Of a DNA stretch of 64,000 nucleotides, positions 17,158-26,420 are shown in pieces. Under the pieces are notes generated by a model. The model was not told the origin of the DNA and ran no database searches. It saw only the letters and a list, made by a program, of their open reading frames with translations. The stretch comes from MED-G105 sp039814575 (GTDB taxonomy: Bacteria > Pseudomonadota > Alphaproteobacteria > Caulobacterales > Parvularculaceae). Within the stretch, counting starts at the first letter, position 1, and every line of letters starts with the position of its first letter. The translations under genes were made by a program, and so were the position numbers. The stretch lies in contig JBCCAY010000015.1 in assembly GCA_039814575.1 (NCBI GenBank), positions 19,878 to 83,877 of the forward strand, given 5' to 3'.

Positions 17158-18141
17158 CTAAACGTCTCGCAAATGCGCAAGACCTGCTGCGGCATACGTC
17201 GCATCGAGCACACGTTGTTGACGTAACAAAGTCGCGCCCTCAGACGGCAAGGGCGTTCCATAGTCGATAGCTTCTGCAACAGCGGCCAGCTGATAGGCGT
17301 AAGTGCTGATTCGATCGATAGGGGCGCGATGTTCCCCATCCTTATTCTTGAGAATGAGGCGTGCGCCTTTGTGCGGAATTAGCGGGTCATCAAAAAAACT
17401 GATGCTGCCGGTTTCGCCGGTTATGGTTAGGGAAGACTGCGCCGGTTCGTCGGCTGGCATCGCGGCGATGAGCTTTGTCGTCACTCCGCCGTCGAACTTT
17501 AGTTCCGCGGTCATCCGGTCGTCAACGCCGGACGGCGTTAAGTCGGCGCTGGCGGTGATCGAAGAAGGCTCCGCGTTCAAAAGACTCAACGCGAAACTCA
17601 GGCCATAACAGCCATTGTCCATCATGGCGCCGCCGCCTGTTTCTGGGCGGTGGGTTATTGTCCGTCCGTCGTCAGCGACGGGATATTGGGTGATCGTTTC
17701 AATCTCTTTGACCCTGCCAATTGCGCCCTCATTCAACCAGTTTTGCAACGTGAAAAATGCCGGATGATACAGATTGTGAAACGCCTCAATAACGCGCACG
17801 CCGGCGCGTTCTCCCGCCGCGACCGCCTTCTCCGCATCAGTCAGGTTCATTGCAAAAGGTTTCTCGCAAAGAACGTGTTTGCCAGCGTTCGCTGCTTTGA
17901 CGCACCATTCTGCATGGAGATTAATGGGGAGGCCGATATAGATGAGATCGATGTCGTCAGCGGCGATTAGCTCATCATAAGTATCATAAGCTTTTTCGAT
18001 AGAATGTTCTTCAGCGTATGCTGCCGCACGTAGTCGATCTCGCGCGGCGACGCCTGCGAGCGTTATCGCTGGAATCGCCTTCGCTGGTCGGATAATTGCA
18101 AACGGCGTAACACTTGCCGCGCCTAAAAGGCCGATACGCAT
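17158..18141 (-). CDS. Gfo/Idh/MocA-family oxidoreductase
   Basis: NAD(P)-dependent dehydrogenase of 327 aa from ATG 18141, with GAGGAG about 10 nt upstream; an upstream start at 18180 adds 13 non-family residues. The Rossmann N-terminus MRIGLLGAASVTPFAII carries the nucleotide-binding loop, and GKHVLCEKPFAMN is the family's EKP motif, whose Lys takes part in catalysis. The C-terminal half is the alpha/beta substrate domain with GGGAMMDNGCYGL. Members oxidise or reduce sugars, inositols and related hydroxyls; the substrate here is unknown. It lies on the minus strand within the segment bounded by the direct repeat, divergent from the M24-fold gene. Confidence 0.9.
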   Translation of the reverse strand: MRIGLLGAASVTPFAIIRPAKAIPAITLAGVAARDRLRAAAYAEEHSIEKAYDTYDELIAADDIDLIYIGLPINLHAEWCVKAANAGKHVLCEKPFAMNLTDAEKAVAAGERAGVRVIEAFHNLYHPAFFTLQNWLNEGAIGRVKEIETITQYPVADDGRTITHRPETGGGAMMDNGCYGLSFALSLLNAEPSSITASADLTPSGVDDRMTAELKFDGGVTTKLIAAMPADEPAQSSLTITGETGSISFFDDPLIPHKGARLILKNKDGEHRAPIDRISTYAYQLAAVAEAIDYGTPLPSEGATLLRQQRVLDATYAAAGLAHLRDV

Positions 18142-18643
18142 GACGACACTACTCCTCATTCTCTTTCTTAAAACGCTCATTGTTCGTATTAAATGGCGTC
18201 AAATGACCCGCGCCAGATTTCTCTGGTCGAGGGTTTATTTATTTTCTATCGAGCCGGCCAGCTCCCTTGGGGGGCGTAAAGCAGTTTACGTTTAGAGCTT
18301 GTGACGTTCACGGGGCTTAATCGACGCCGTTGCGTAACTGAGAAGCGCATAACGGTCTATAAAGAATACGCACCACGACATAAGTTTTGCAGCTGAAACT
18401 CTAGGCGCCGACCACGTAAGCGCATGCGAATGGAAGCCCGGCAGCCGCTTCTGAATAAATTCGGCGTCTTTTGGTCTAGCGGAGAATTTCCTTCGCAGTT
18501 TCTCGGGTTTTCAAGAATTTTCTTTGAAAGTCGTGTCTGATCGATGCGGCTCATTGAAATCATATAGAATTTTTCTTAGAGCGGTTGCTGATCATTCCTA
18601 AAACATTTGTATTCTGATCGATAAGTCTCATCGGAGCGGTGTA
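18142..18643. other. divergent intergenic region, no gene seen
   Basis: About 500 bp between two divergent genes, visibly more AT-rich than the flanks. A 68-codon minus-strand frame at 18357-18563 has no ribosome-binding site or protein-like character. I see nothing beyond probable promoters. Confidence 0.5.
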
Positions 18644-19852
18644 ATGACGTATTTTTCTGAAGAAGAGTTTTTGAGACGCGCTGACGCTGTCAAAGCTCGC
18701 ATGGCTGAAAGGGGAATCGACACCGTAATCGTTACGGAAGCAGCGAATATGTCATACCTTACAGGGTTCACCAGCACGCTGTGGTATCATCCTGTATTCG
18801 TCGTCCTCTCTGTCCAAGAAGACAAACCTTATTGGATTGGTCGTGAGTTCACCGATAAGCCGGCGGCGGAGATTACGACTTATCTTCCTAGTGATAGGAT
18901 CATTGGGTATCCGGAGACGCTCGCAAGTCATTTCTTGGTCGATGAAGAAACGCGCACGACGAAGGACCCGATGGGCTTTCTCGTCAACTTTTTAAAAGAA
19001 AAAGGATGGGCGAAAGGGCGCGTCGGCGTCGAAATGGCGAGCCGTTTATTGTCGTACCCTCAAGTGACATCGCTGCTGCGGCAGTTGTCGGGCGTTGACG
19101 TCGTTGACGCAACGACTCTCGTAGACTGGTGCCGCTTTGTTAAATCAGACGTTGAAATCCAATGCATGCGAGAGGCGGGAAAAATCGCGTCTCATTCAAT
19201 GTCGGTTACGCTCGCCAACATTAATGACGCCGCCCGCCAATGCGATGTTGCGTCAGTTGCTTATCAAGCCTCTCTCGCTGGCACGCGTGATTATGGCGGC
19301 TGTTTGCCGGAGTGTTTTATTTTAACGAGCGGTGCGAGCGTGCCGGCGATTCATGTTCCTTGGACCGATGGGCCGTTCGCCAAAAATCAGTTAGCGAACA
19401 TCGAGCTGTCAGGGTGTAGAGAGTTTTATAATACGGCGCTTGTGCGATCCGCGGTTGTTGGGAAACCGCCTGAAGACGTAAAAAACCTTTTTGCGGTTCT
19501 AAAGGACGCGTTTGACGTCATTATCGATACAGCGCGCGCCGGCGTTTCTTGCGGAGACGTGACAAAAGCGTTCCGTGCGCCTTTTGAAAAAGCTGGAATC
19601 AAAAGCCGCCCATGGATGGGGTATTCGATAGGCTTAGGTCTTCCCGGCCAGGGCTGGATCGATGCGCCGCCCGGTCTCACCGACGACGAAACGACGCTGC
19701 TTGAAGCCAACATGACATTTCATGTCGTTCCGTGCTTTTGGGTTGAATCATCCGGCGGCTGGGCGATGGCGATGAGTGAAACATTGCTTATCTGTGATGA
19801 TGCGCCGTCGGAACCTTTATCATCTTTGGACCGATCGCTTTGGGTCGCATAA
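18644..19852 (+). CDS. M24-fold (creatinase/DoeA-like) hydrolase, metal ligands mostly lost
   Basis: A 402-aa two-domain pita-bread protein: creatinase N-terminal domain (about 1-150, RADAVKARMAERGIDTVIVT) and M24 catalytic domain (about 165-390). The aminopeptidase metal ligands are largely missing: the first Asp-x-Gly site reads IELSGCREFYNTALVRS, the Gly-His region reads GYSIGLGLPGQG, the first Glu becomes Val in MTFHVVPCFW, and only the last Glu (MSETLLI) remains. This pattern fits the metal-independent creatinase/DoeA ectoine-hydrolase branch rather than a prolidase. No ectoine genes are nearby, so the substrate is open. It lies in the segment between the direct repeats. Confidence 0.8.
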   Translation: MTYFSEEEFLRRADAVKARMAERGIDTVIVTEAANMSYLTGFTSTLWYHPVFVVLSVQEDKPYWIGREFTDKPAAEITTYLPSDRIIGYPETLASHFLVDEETRTTKDPMGFLVNFLKEKGWAKGRVGVEMASRLLSYPQVTSLLRQLSGVDVVDATTLVDWCRFVKSDVEIQCMREAGKIASHSMSVTLANINDAARQCDVASVAYQASLAGTRDYGGCLPECFILTSGASVPAIHVPWTDGPFAKNQLANIELSGCREFYNTALVRSAVVGKPPEDVKNLFAVLKDAFDVIIDTARAGVSCGDVTKAFRAPFEKAGIKSRPWMGYSIGLGLPGQGWIDAPPGLTDDETTLLEANMTFHVVPCFWVESSGGWAMAMSETLLICDDAPSEPLSSLDRSLWVA

Positions 19853-19910
19853 ATTGGCGCCGTTCTTTAAGGCGGACTTGTAATAGCGTTCCTTTTTAAC
19901 TCCTTGGCTC

Positions 19911-20618
19911 TTAGCCGCCCCACAGGAATAGGCTGGAGCCATGTTGGCGAAACCAGCGGCGAGCAGCGTGCGCATCGACGTCTAAGTCCGCGACCAATCG
20001 CCAAAAGGCGGGCGAATGGTTCAAGTGGATCAGGTGCGCGCATTCATGGGCGGCGACGTAATCGACGATGGCGGGCGGCGCCATGATGATGCGCCAGGAG
20101 AACGCGATCGCTCCATCGCTGGCGCAGCTGCCCCAGCGGCTGCGCATGTCTTTAATGCGAACGGGGCCCCGCCGAGCGTCTAGGCGCGCTGCATAATCAT
20201 CGGCGCGGGCCGTCAGTTCAGTGCGCGCGTTCTGTTTCAGCCAATCGGTCACCCGACGATTGACGTGTTCCGGAGCACCGCCAACGGTCAATTGCCCGTT
20301 TTCTAGGTGTAAGCGTGCGCGCGCACCGCCCTCATTAATGATTCGCGTCGGCGCCCCAAGAAATGGGAAAACGTGTCCGGCGCTGAAGGCGCGCGGCCGC
20401 TTTGTTCCCGCCAGTTGGCGTTCGATCCAGGCGGTGTTCTTTTTCGCGAAACGAACCGCTTCCGGCGCTAAAGATCGCGACGGAGCGGTGGCGATAACCC
20501 GGCCGGTCGTCTCCTCCAGGCGCAAAATAATGCGCTTCGCCCGCCGGTTCACTTGCACGGCGAGGGGCGCTGCGCCGCCGTCCCATTCCACAATCGTTTC
20601 CAATACAGCCTGCGCCAT
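19911..20618 (-). CDS. YgjP-type (DUF45) metal-dependent hydrolase
   Basis: A 235-aa protein from ATG 20618. N-terminal beta domain with the usual VNRRAKRIILRLEETTGRV, then the zinc-site helix VDYVAAHECAHLIHLNHSPAF containing HExxH and the downstream His, preceded by KDMRSRWGSCASDGAIAFSW, the family's R-WGSC motif. YgjP/DUF45 proteins are minimal gluzincin-type metallohydrolases, often called M48-like; their substrate is uncertain. An upstream start at 20684 would add 22 residues without family support. The last 28 codons recur as a fragment at 17065-17157. Confidence 0.9.
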   Translation of the reverse strand: MAQAVLETIVEWDGGAAPLAVQVNRRAKRIILRLEETTGRVIATAPSRSLAPEAVRFAKKNTAWIERQLAGTKRPRAFSAGHVFPFLGAPTRIINEGGARARLHLENGQLTVGGAPEHVNRRVTDWLKQNARTELTARADDYAARLDARRGPVRIKDMRSRWGSCASDGAIAFSWRIIMAPPAIVDYVAAHECAHLIHLNHSPAFWRLVADLDVDAHAARRWFRQHGSSLFLWGG

Positions 20619-20734
20619 AACCTGAAACCTGAGGGCGTTTTGGTGAGAAAACAAGGCGACGGCCGGGCGGGCTCGCGACAACAAAGAGCGGCGCGAATCG
20701 CCGGTGATGCGCTATAGAAGAGGCTTGTTGAAGA

Positions 20735-23641
20735 ATGCCCACTTCCGCCCCTTCATTCCAAGGGCGCGTAAGGGCTAGTATTGCGTTAATGCCAAACCTA
20801 TCCAGCACCGCCTCCGCCCCCCATTTGAACGAAACGCCGTCGCCAGAGACGCCGGCGGCTAATCCGTTTCGGAAAAATACAGGCGATGACAAGAAAGCGT
20901 CGGAAAAAGCTCTAGAAAAAAGCGCTCCAGCGAAGTCCGCGGGCCTTACGCCGATGATGGCGCAGTACATGACCATCAAAGAAGAAGCGCGGGATGCGCT
21001 GCTTTTTTATCGGATGGGCGATTTTTACGAGTTGTTCTTTGATGACGCGATCAAGGCGGCGAGGGCGCTCGACATCACGCTCACCAAACGCGGCAAACAT
21101 GCGGGCGAGGACATCCCCATGTGCGGGGTGCCCTATCACAGTTACGACGCCTATCTCGCGCGACTCATCAAAGCCGGCTTCAAAGTCGCGATCTGCGAGC
21201 AAACCGAAGACCCGGCGGACGCCAAAAAACGGGGCTCGAAATCCGTTGTGGCGCGGGCGATCGTGCGCGTTGTCACGCCGGGTACGCTCACTGAAGATGC
21301 GCTCTTAGACGCCTCGTCGCACAATTTCTTAGGCGCGCTCGCCGTGATGCGGGGCGGGGCGGAGGCGGCGCTCGCCCATGTGGACGTCTCGACCGGCGAT
21401 CTCTTTGTGCGTACGACGGATGCGACCCGCATCGCCGCCGACATCGCCTCCGGACCGTTTAGCGAACTTATTCTGCCGAGCGACCTCCTCGAAAGTGACG
21501 CTTGGCGTGCCCCGCTCGCGGAACTCACCGTCGATCGCGATAAGCTTCTGATTACGGAAGAGCCGCCGGCGTTTTTCGATCGCAAAAACGGCGAAGCGCG
21601 CCTCAAAGACCATTTTGATGTCGCGGCGCTTGACGCTTTCGGGGCGTTTTCGCGGGTGGAGATCGCGGCCGTTGGTGCGCTTCTCGCTTATGTGGCGCTG
21701 ACGCAAATCGACCGCACGCCGCCTTTGCGCGCACCGCGCCGCCTTGAAGTCGCTGACACGATGGCGATTGATCAAGCGACGCGCGCCTCATTGGAAATTA
21801 CGACGGCTCAGTCTGGCGGCCGACGCGGCTCGCTTCTCGACGCTGTCGATCGCACCGTGACGGGTCCCGGCGCACGGCTTTTGTCGGCGCGGCTGACGGC
21901 GCCATTAGTGCGTGTGCCCGCAATCGCGGCGCGCCATGATGCGGTTGATTTCTTTGTCAACGACGACGCCCTGCGCGACGACGTGCGCGCCGCCCTGAAG
22001 AATGCGCCCGACATGGCGCGCGCTTTGTCTCGACTGGCGCTTGATCGTGGCGGCCCGCGCGACCTCATCGCCATGCGTGACGGCTTGACATTGGCGCGCG
22101 ATCTTTCCCGGCGTTTGTCCCAAGCGGCGGACGCCGCGCCGGCGGAAGTCGCGTCCGCTGACGCTGACCTTGAGGGGCGTCAAACGGGCGGCTTCTCACA
22201 GTTGATGACGACGCTCGCCGAAGCGTTGAAAGATAACCCGCCGATGCTGGCGCGTGATGGGGAGTTCATTCAAAAAGGCTTTGACCCGAGCCTCGATGAC
22301 GTCCGCACCCTGAGGGACGAAGCCCGCCGCATTATCGCCGGACTGGAAGCCGGGTATCGCACCCGCGCCGGCGTCAAGACCCTTAAGATCAAAAGCAATA
22401 ACGTGCTCGGCTACTTTATCGAGACGTCTGCGGCGCAAGCTGACGCGCTGATGACCGCGGAGGACGGGTTTTTCATTCACCGGCAAACGCTTGCAAGCGC
22501 CGTACGGTTCACAACGTCAGAACTCATTGATCTGGATGCGAAGATCTCCCGCGCCGGCGACGAAGCGATTGCGCGGGAGATGGAGATCTTCCGTCAATTG
22601 ACGAAAGAGGTGGTCGACCGCGCCGAAGCGATCGCCGCCGCAGCGGACGCGATTGCGATGATCGATGTCGCCGCGGCCGTGGCGACGCTCGCTTGGGAGG
22701 ACAATTATGTCCGTCCCAAGATCGACGACAGTCTCGCTTTTAACGTGACGGGAGGGCGCCATCCGGTTGTTGAGCGGGCGCTTAAGGCGGCCGGCGAGGC
22801 GGACTTTTGCCCCAATGACTGCGATTTATCCGGCGCCGCTTCTGGTGAGCAAGCATCCAGCGAGCAAATCGGCGGCGCGGTGTGGCTGATGACCGGGCCG
22901 AATATGGCCGGTAAGTCGACGTTTCTCCGGCAAAACGCGCTCATCGCCATTCTCGCCCAAGCCGGCTTATTCGTGCCGGCGAGCGCGGCCCATATCGGCG
23001 TTGCTGACCGCGTCTTCAGCCGTGTCGGCGCTAGCGACGACCTCGCGCGGGGGCGGTCGACCTTCATGGTGGAGATGGTGGAGACCGCCGCCATCTTAAA
23101 CCAAGCAGGACCGCGCTCTTTAGTGGTGCTTGATGAAATCGGCCGCGGCACGTCCACCTATGACGGATTGGCGATCGCCTGGTCGGCGGTGGAGCATTTG
23201 CATGACGTCAATGGCGCACGGGCGCTCTTCGCGACGCACTATCATGAACTCACCGGCTTGTCCGAAACGCTGACGCGCCTCGCCAATGTCTCAATGAAAG
23301 TCCGCGAGTGGAAAGACGAAGTCGTCTTTTTACACGAAGTTGTTCCGGGGCCGGCGGACCGTTCCTATGGCGTCGCGGTCGCGCGGCTTGCCGGATTGCC
23401 CAAAAAGGCGGTGGCGCGCGCGAAGGCGCTGTTGAAAACGCTAGAGGCGTCGGATGGTCGCGCCGCCGTCGCGCCGGAATTGCCGCTTTTCGCTATGGCG
23501 CCTGATGCGCCAGAAGCTTCTGAGGCGGCGCCTGATCCCGTTCGCACCGCCCTTGAGGCAATTGATCCCGACGACTTAACGCCGCGCGCCGCCTTGGAGG
23601 CGCTCTATGTTCTGAAAGCCGCCGCCGATGCCGACGAATAG
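20735..23641 (+). CDS. mutS: DNA mismatch repair protein MutS
   Basis: Mismatch-recognition ATPase, 968 aa if the ATG at 20735 is used; ATG 20789 is an alternative, and the first about 70 residues are low-complexity. Mismatch-binding domain I carries the Phe-x-Glu wedge in GDFYELF (Phe97, Glu99). Connector, lever and clamp domains follow, then the ATPase: Walker A GPNMAGKST (721-729), the STFMVEM signature, Walker B LVVLDEIGRGTSTYDG (Asp800, Glu801) and the ATHYHEL motif. The tail is Ala/Glu/Pro-rich, consistent with a C-terminal tetramerisation region. It is longer than the E. coli protein (853 aa), mostly from the N-terminal extension. glnD follows 44 bp later. Confidence 0.96.
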   Translation: MPTSAPSFQGRVRASIALMPNLSSTASAPHLNETPSPETPAANPFRKNTGDDKKASEKALEKSAPAKSAGLTPMMAQYMTIKEEARDALLFYRMGDFYELFFDDAIKAARALDITLTKRGKHAGEDIPMCGVPYHSYDAYLARLIKAGFKVAICEQTEDPADAKKRGSKSVVARAIVRVVTPGTLTEDALLDASSHNFLGALAVMRGGAEAALAHVDVSTGDLFVRTTDATRIAADIASGPFSELILPSDLLESDAWRAPLAELTVDRDKLLITEEPPAFFDRKNGEARLKDHFDVAALDAFGAFSRVEIAAVGALLAYVALTQIDRTPPLRAPRRLEVADTMAIDQATRASLEITTAQSGGRRGSLLDAVDRTVTGPGARLLSARLTAPLVRVPAIAARHDAVDFFVNDDALRDDVRAALKNAPDMARALSRLALDRGGPRDLIAMRDGLTLARDLSRRLSQAADAAPAEVASADADLEGRQTGGFSQLMTTLAEALKDNPPMLARDGEFIQKGFDPSLDDVRTLRDEARRIIAGLEAGYRTRAGVKTLKIKSNNVLGYFIETSAAQADALMTAEDGFFIHRQTLASAVRFTTSELIDLDAKISRAGDEAIAREMEIFRQLTKEVVDRAEAIAAAADAIAMIDVAAAVATLAWEDNYVRPKIDDSLAFNVTGGRHPVVERALKAAGEADFCPNDCDLSGAASGEQASSEQIGGAVWLMTGPNMAGKSTFLRQNALIAILAQAGLFVPASAAHIGVADRVFSRVGASDDLARGRSTFMVEMVETAAILNQAGPRSLVVLDEIGRGTSTYDGLAIAWSAVEHLHDVNGARALFATHYHELTGLSETLTRLANVSMKVREWKDEVVFLHEVVPGPADRSYGVAVARLAGLPKKAVARAKALLKTLEASDGRAAVAPELPLFAMAPDAPEASEAAPDPVRTALEAIDPDDLTPRAALEALYVLKAAADADE

Positions 23642-23685
23642 CCGAACCAACGGGAAGAGTCGGCCTGAAAAAGGCGCGGTGCGTT

Positions 23686-26400
23686 ATGCGTGATCCGGTG
23701 AACAAGGGTGGTGTCGGCGCTGAGAGCGGCGACTTCTTAGACGCCGTTTTTGCCGACGGGGCTGGCGATGACGGCGTAGCGCTTGGCACGCGCGTCCGCA
23801 CGGCGCTAGAGAAACGCCTTACACGTATTTTTGCGAACGACACTAATGGCGTCCGGATCGCGAAAGGCCTTTCGGTTGGACGCGACCAATTGCTGATGCG
23901 TCTTTATACGGATGCTGAGGTGTCGGGTGATGCCGCGCCGTCTTTCGAAGTGGCGATCGCGGCGATCGGCGGCTATGGGCGCGGTCTTGCAGCGCCGTTC
24001 TCCGACATCGATCTCTTGGTGTTGCACGACGGCGCCGATCAAGATGCGCTCGACGGTTTCATCCGAACGCTGCTTTATCCACTTTGGGACGCTGGCTATA
24101 GCGTTGGTCATGCGGTTCATGACGTCGCTTCGGCAATGGCGCTCGCGGACAAAGACATCGCCATGCGCACGTCGTTTTTGACGCGACGGTTCATCGCCGG
24201 CGACGCTGACCTGTTTCAGGCGTTTGACGCTGCGTTCGAGCGGCGCCGGGAGAAAACAAAGGCTGCGTTCACCAAAGCCAAACTACAAGAGCGAACGGAT
24301 CGTCGGTTATCTTTGTCGCCCTATGGGCGCTATATGGAGCCGCGCGTAAAAGACGGACGCGGCGGTTTGCGCGATATCGATATTATCGATTGGTTGCATG
24401 CGTATAATTATCAAGAGTCTGTTTGGTCGATTGACGGCCCGTCCTCATTGCTGAACAGCGCTGACATTATTGCGTTACGCAAAGCGCGCCGCTTTCTTTG
24501 GTCAGTGCGCGTGCATTTGCACGTTTTGACCAACCGCGCGCACGACCAAATTGAATTGAGCATCCAACCGGCGCTTGCTGATCGGCTCGGGTATCGTGCA
24601 CGCAACGGTCAGTCTGCGACCGAACGGCTTATGACCCACTATGCGCTAATTAGTGAGGATGTGGATCGCCTTAGCCGCCTGACATCGCTGCGTTTGGAGG
24701 AGGCCCATGCCCGCCTGCGCGATTGGCGCCCCTCGCCGACGCCGAAAATGCTCCAAACGGACGAGATGGAGGGGCGCGTTAATGTGCGCGTGCGCACCGG
24801 CCGGCTTGACTTTGCGAGCCCGGCGCGTGCGGAAGCGGACGTTCTTGATCTCTTTCGATTGTTTCGGGCTCTATCGAAACGGCGCGCCTATGAGCTGCAC
24901 CCGAACGCCGTGAGCTTAATCACGAAGGCGGCGTCGACGTTCCCGCGAGACCGCCGCGACGATCCGGAAATCGCCGAAATCTTCACCGCGTCGCTCTTAG
25001 AGGCGAAGACGCCTGGACGCGTGCTGCGAACAATGGCGCGCACCGGTCTTCTCGGTAAATACTTGCCGTTGTTCGACCGCTTGGCGGGGCGCGTGGAGTA
25101 CGGACTATATCGTCAATATTCTTTAGACCAACATATCTTCTTGGCGTTGGATTTCCTCGCTGATCTAAGATTCGGCAAGGTCGAAGCCGATTATTCCGTT
25201 TCGACCAGCGTTTTGCGCGCGGCGCCGCGGATCTTGCCGTTCTATCTGGCGGTTCTCTTGCAAGAAACAAGAGCGGCGCACCCCGGCGCTCAGCCCGGCG
25301 AGATCGAAGACGCATTGCGTGATATGTGCATTCTTCTCAATGCGATGCCAGAAGACGCAGACGCGGTGGCGGCGGTTGTCCCGCGCCTCGATCTTTTTGT
25401 CCGGACGGCGACGCGCCGTAGCCTCGGCGAGACGCGTTCTCTAATAGCATTTTGTCGAGAAATTAGAACGCGCGAAGCGCTTGACGTATTGCTTATTCTC
25501 GCCGTTTGCCATTTGCGTGTCGTCCGTGAAGATGCTTGGGACGATTGGACGCGCGGGCAAGTTAAAGCGCTTTATCTTGCTGCGCGGACGTATCTTGAAG
25601 ACGGCGTTGACGGTTTAGAGATGCTCCGCGGCGCTGAACATGTGGCGCTGAGAGAGGCGCTACGCGAGATCGCGCCGAAAACGCCGATTGGCGAGTTTGA
25701 TCCCTTTATCGATCAAATGCGGGACGGCGCTTTCGGTGCGACGCCGACGCGGCTTTTGGCGCTAGCAGCGAAAACTTGGAAACAAGCGATTACTACTGAC
25801 AGTGTTGCAGCGGTGCAGGTTGTTCCGGGAAAAGACGCAATCGAAGCGGTCGTTTATGCGAAAGACCGCGAAGGTTTGCTGGGCGATCTCGCTGGCGCGG
25901 TCGCTGCGGCTGGCGCCAGCGTCCGCACGGTGCAGGCGATCACGTTGCAAGATCTTTCCGTTGTCGATGTTTTTGTATTACGTCCGCCCGATGGCGGGGC
26001 GAGCGACGATCCTGCTTTTGTTGAGCGCTTGCAGGAGCTCTTAAGCGCAACGGCGTCGGTGACGCCGGCGGCGGAGCCCGCGCCCGCTCGGCGTATCGGT
26101 GACAAACGCAGTATTTTCCGCGTTGCCCCAGTCGTTAACATTGATCTGGAGGCGTCCGAAGATTGCCTCTTAGTCGAAGTCGAAGGCCTTGATCGACCGG
26201 GCCTGTTACGAGACTTGACCGCGGCGCTTGTTGAAATTGGCGTCATGATTAAGTCCGCCCACATCGCGACCTATGGCGAAAAAGCTGTGGACGTCTTTTA
26301 TCTGCAAGACGCGCCAGGATACAAAATCACCAATGAGCGGCGCATTGAGTCGATTGAGCGGCGTCTCTTAGCGGCGCTCCAAGAGGCGCCTGACGCGTGA
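23686..26400 (+). CDS. glnD: GlnD-type PII uridylyltransferase with degenerate HD domain
   Basis: Nitrogen-sensing enzyme that uridylylates PII proteins, 904 aa. The nucleotidyltransferase domain is intact: GGYGRG at 95-100 and SDIDLLVLHD. A GlnB-type helical region follows (YMEPRVKDGRGGLRDIDIIDW). The HD hydrolase domain, which normally removes UMP, has lost its metal residues: LLHDIAKG of canonical GlnD reads LLQETRAA (Gln526-Glu527), the GRGGDHS segment reads AHPGAQPG, and the VRHHL segment reads VPRLD; the reading frame is continuous. Two ACT domains (about 718-775 and 826-882) for glutamine sensing are present. Start ATG 23686 follows mutS closely, and gene order mutS-glnD-murJ is typical for Alphaproteobacteria. 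Confidence 0.93.
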   Translation: MRDPVNKGGVGAESGDFLDAVFADGAGDDGVALGTRVRTALEKRLTRIFANDTNGVRIAKGLSVGRDQLLMRLYTDAEVSGDAAPSFEVAIAAIGGYGRGLAAPFSDIDLLVLHDGADQDALDGFIRTLLYPLWDAGYSVGHAVHDVASAMALADKDIAMRTSFLTRRFIAGDADLFQAFDAAFERRREKTKAAFTKAKLQERTDRRLSLSPYGRYMEPRVKDGRGGLRDIDIIDWLHAYNYQESVWSIDGPSSLLNSADIIALRKARRFLWSVRVHLHVLTNRAHDQIELSIQPALADRLGYRARNGQSATERLMTHYALISEDVDRLSRLTSLRLEEAHARLRDWRPSPTPKMLQTDEMEGRVNVRVRTGRLDFASPARAEADVLDLFRLFRALSKRRAYELHPNAVSLITKAASTFPRDRRDDPEIAEIFTASLLEAKTPGRVLRTMARTGLLGKYLPLFDRLAGRVEYGLYRQYSLDQHIFLALDFLADLRFGKVEADYSVSTSVLRAAPRILPFYLAVLLQETRAAHPGAQPGEIEDALRDMCILLNAMPEDADAVAAVVPRLDLFVRTATRRSLGETRSLIAFCREIRTREALDVLLILAVCHLRVVREDAWDDWTRGQVKALYLAARTYLEDGVDGLEMLRGAEHVALREALREIAPKTPIGEFDPFIDQMRDGAFGATPTRLLALAAKTWKQAITTDSVAAVQVVPGKDAIEAVVYAKDREGLLGDLAGAVAAAGASVRTVQAITLQDLSVVDVFVLRPPDGGASDDPAFVERLQELLSATASVTPAAEPAPARRIGDKRSIFRVAPVVNIDLEASEDCLLVEVEGLDRPGLLRDLTAALVEIGVMIKSAHIATYGEKAVDVFYLQDAPGYKITNERRIESIERRLLAALQEAPDA

Positions 26401-26420
26401 ATGTTGATCCGTTTGTAAGT

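Noticed and set aside
18357..18563. 68-codon minus-strand frame between divergent genes
   Set aside because: No ribosome-binding site, AT-rich promoter-like DNA, no protein-like pattern.
23686..26400. Frameshift or sequencing error as the reason for the altered HD motif in glnD
   Set aside because: The frame is continuous and conserved before, within and after the region, and three separate HD motif segments differ.
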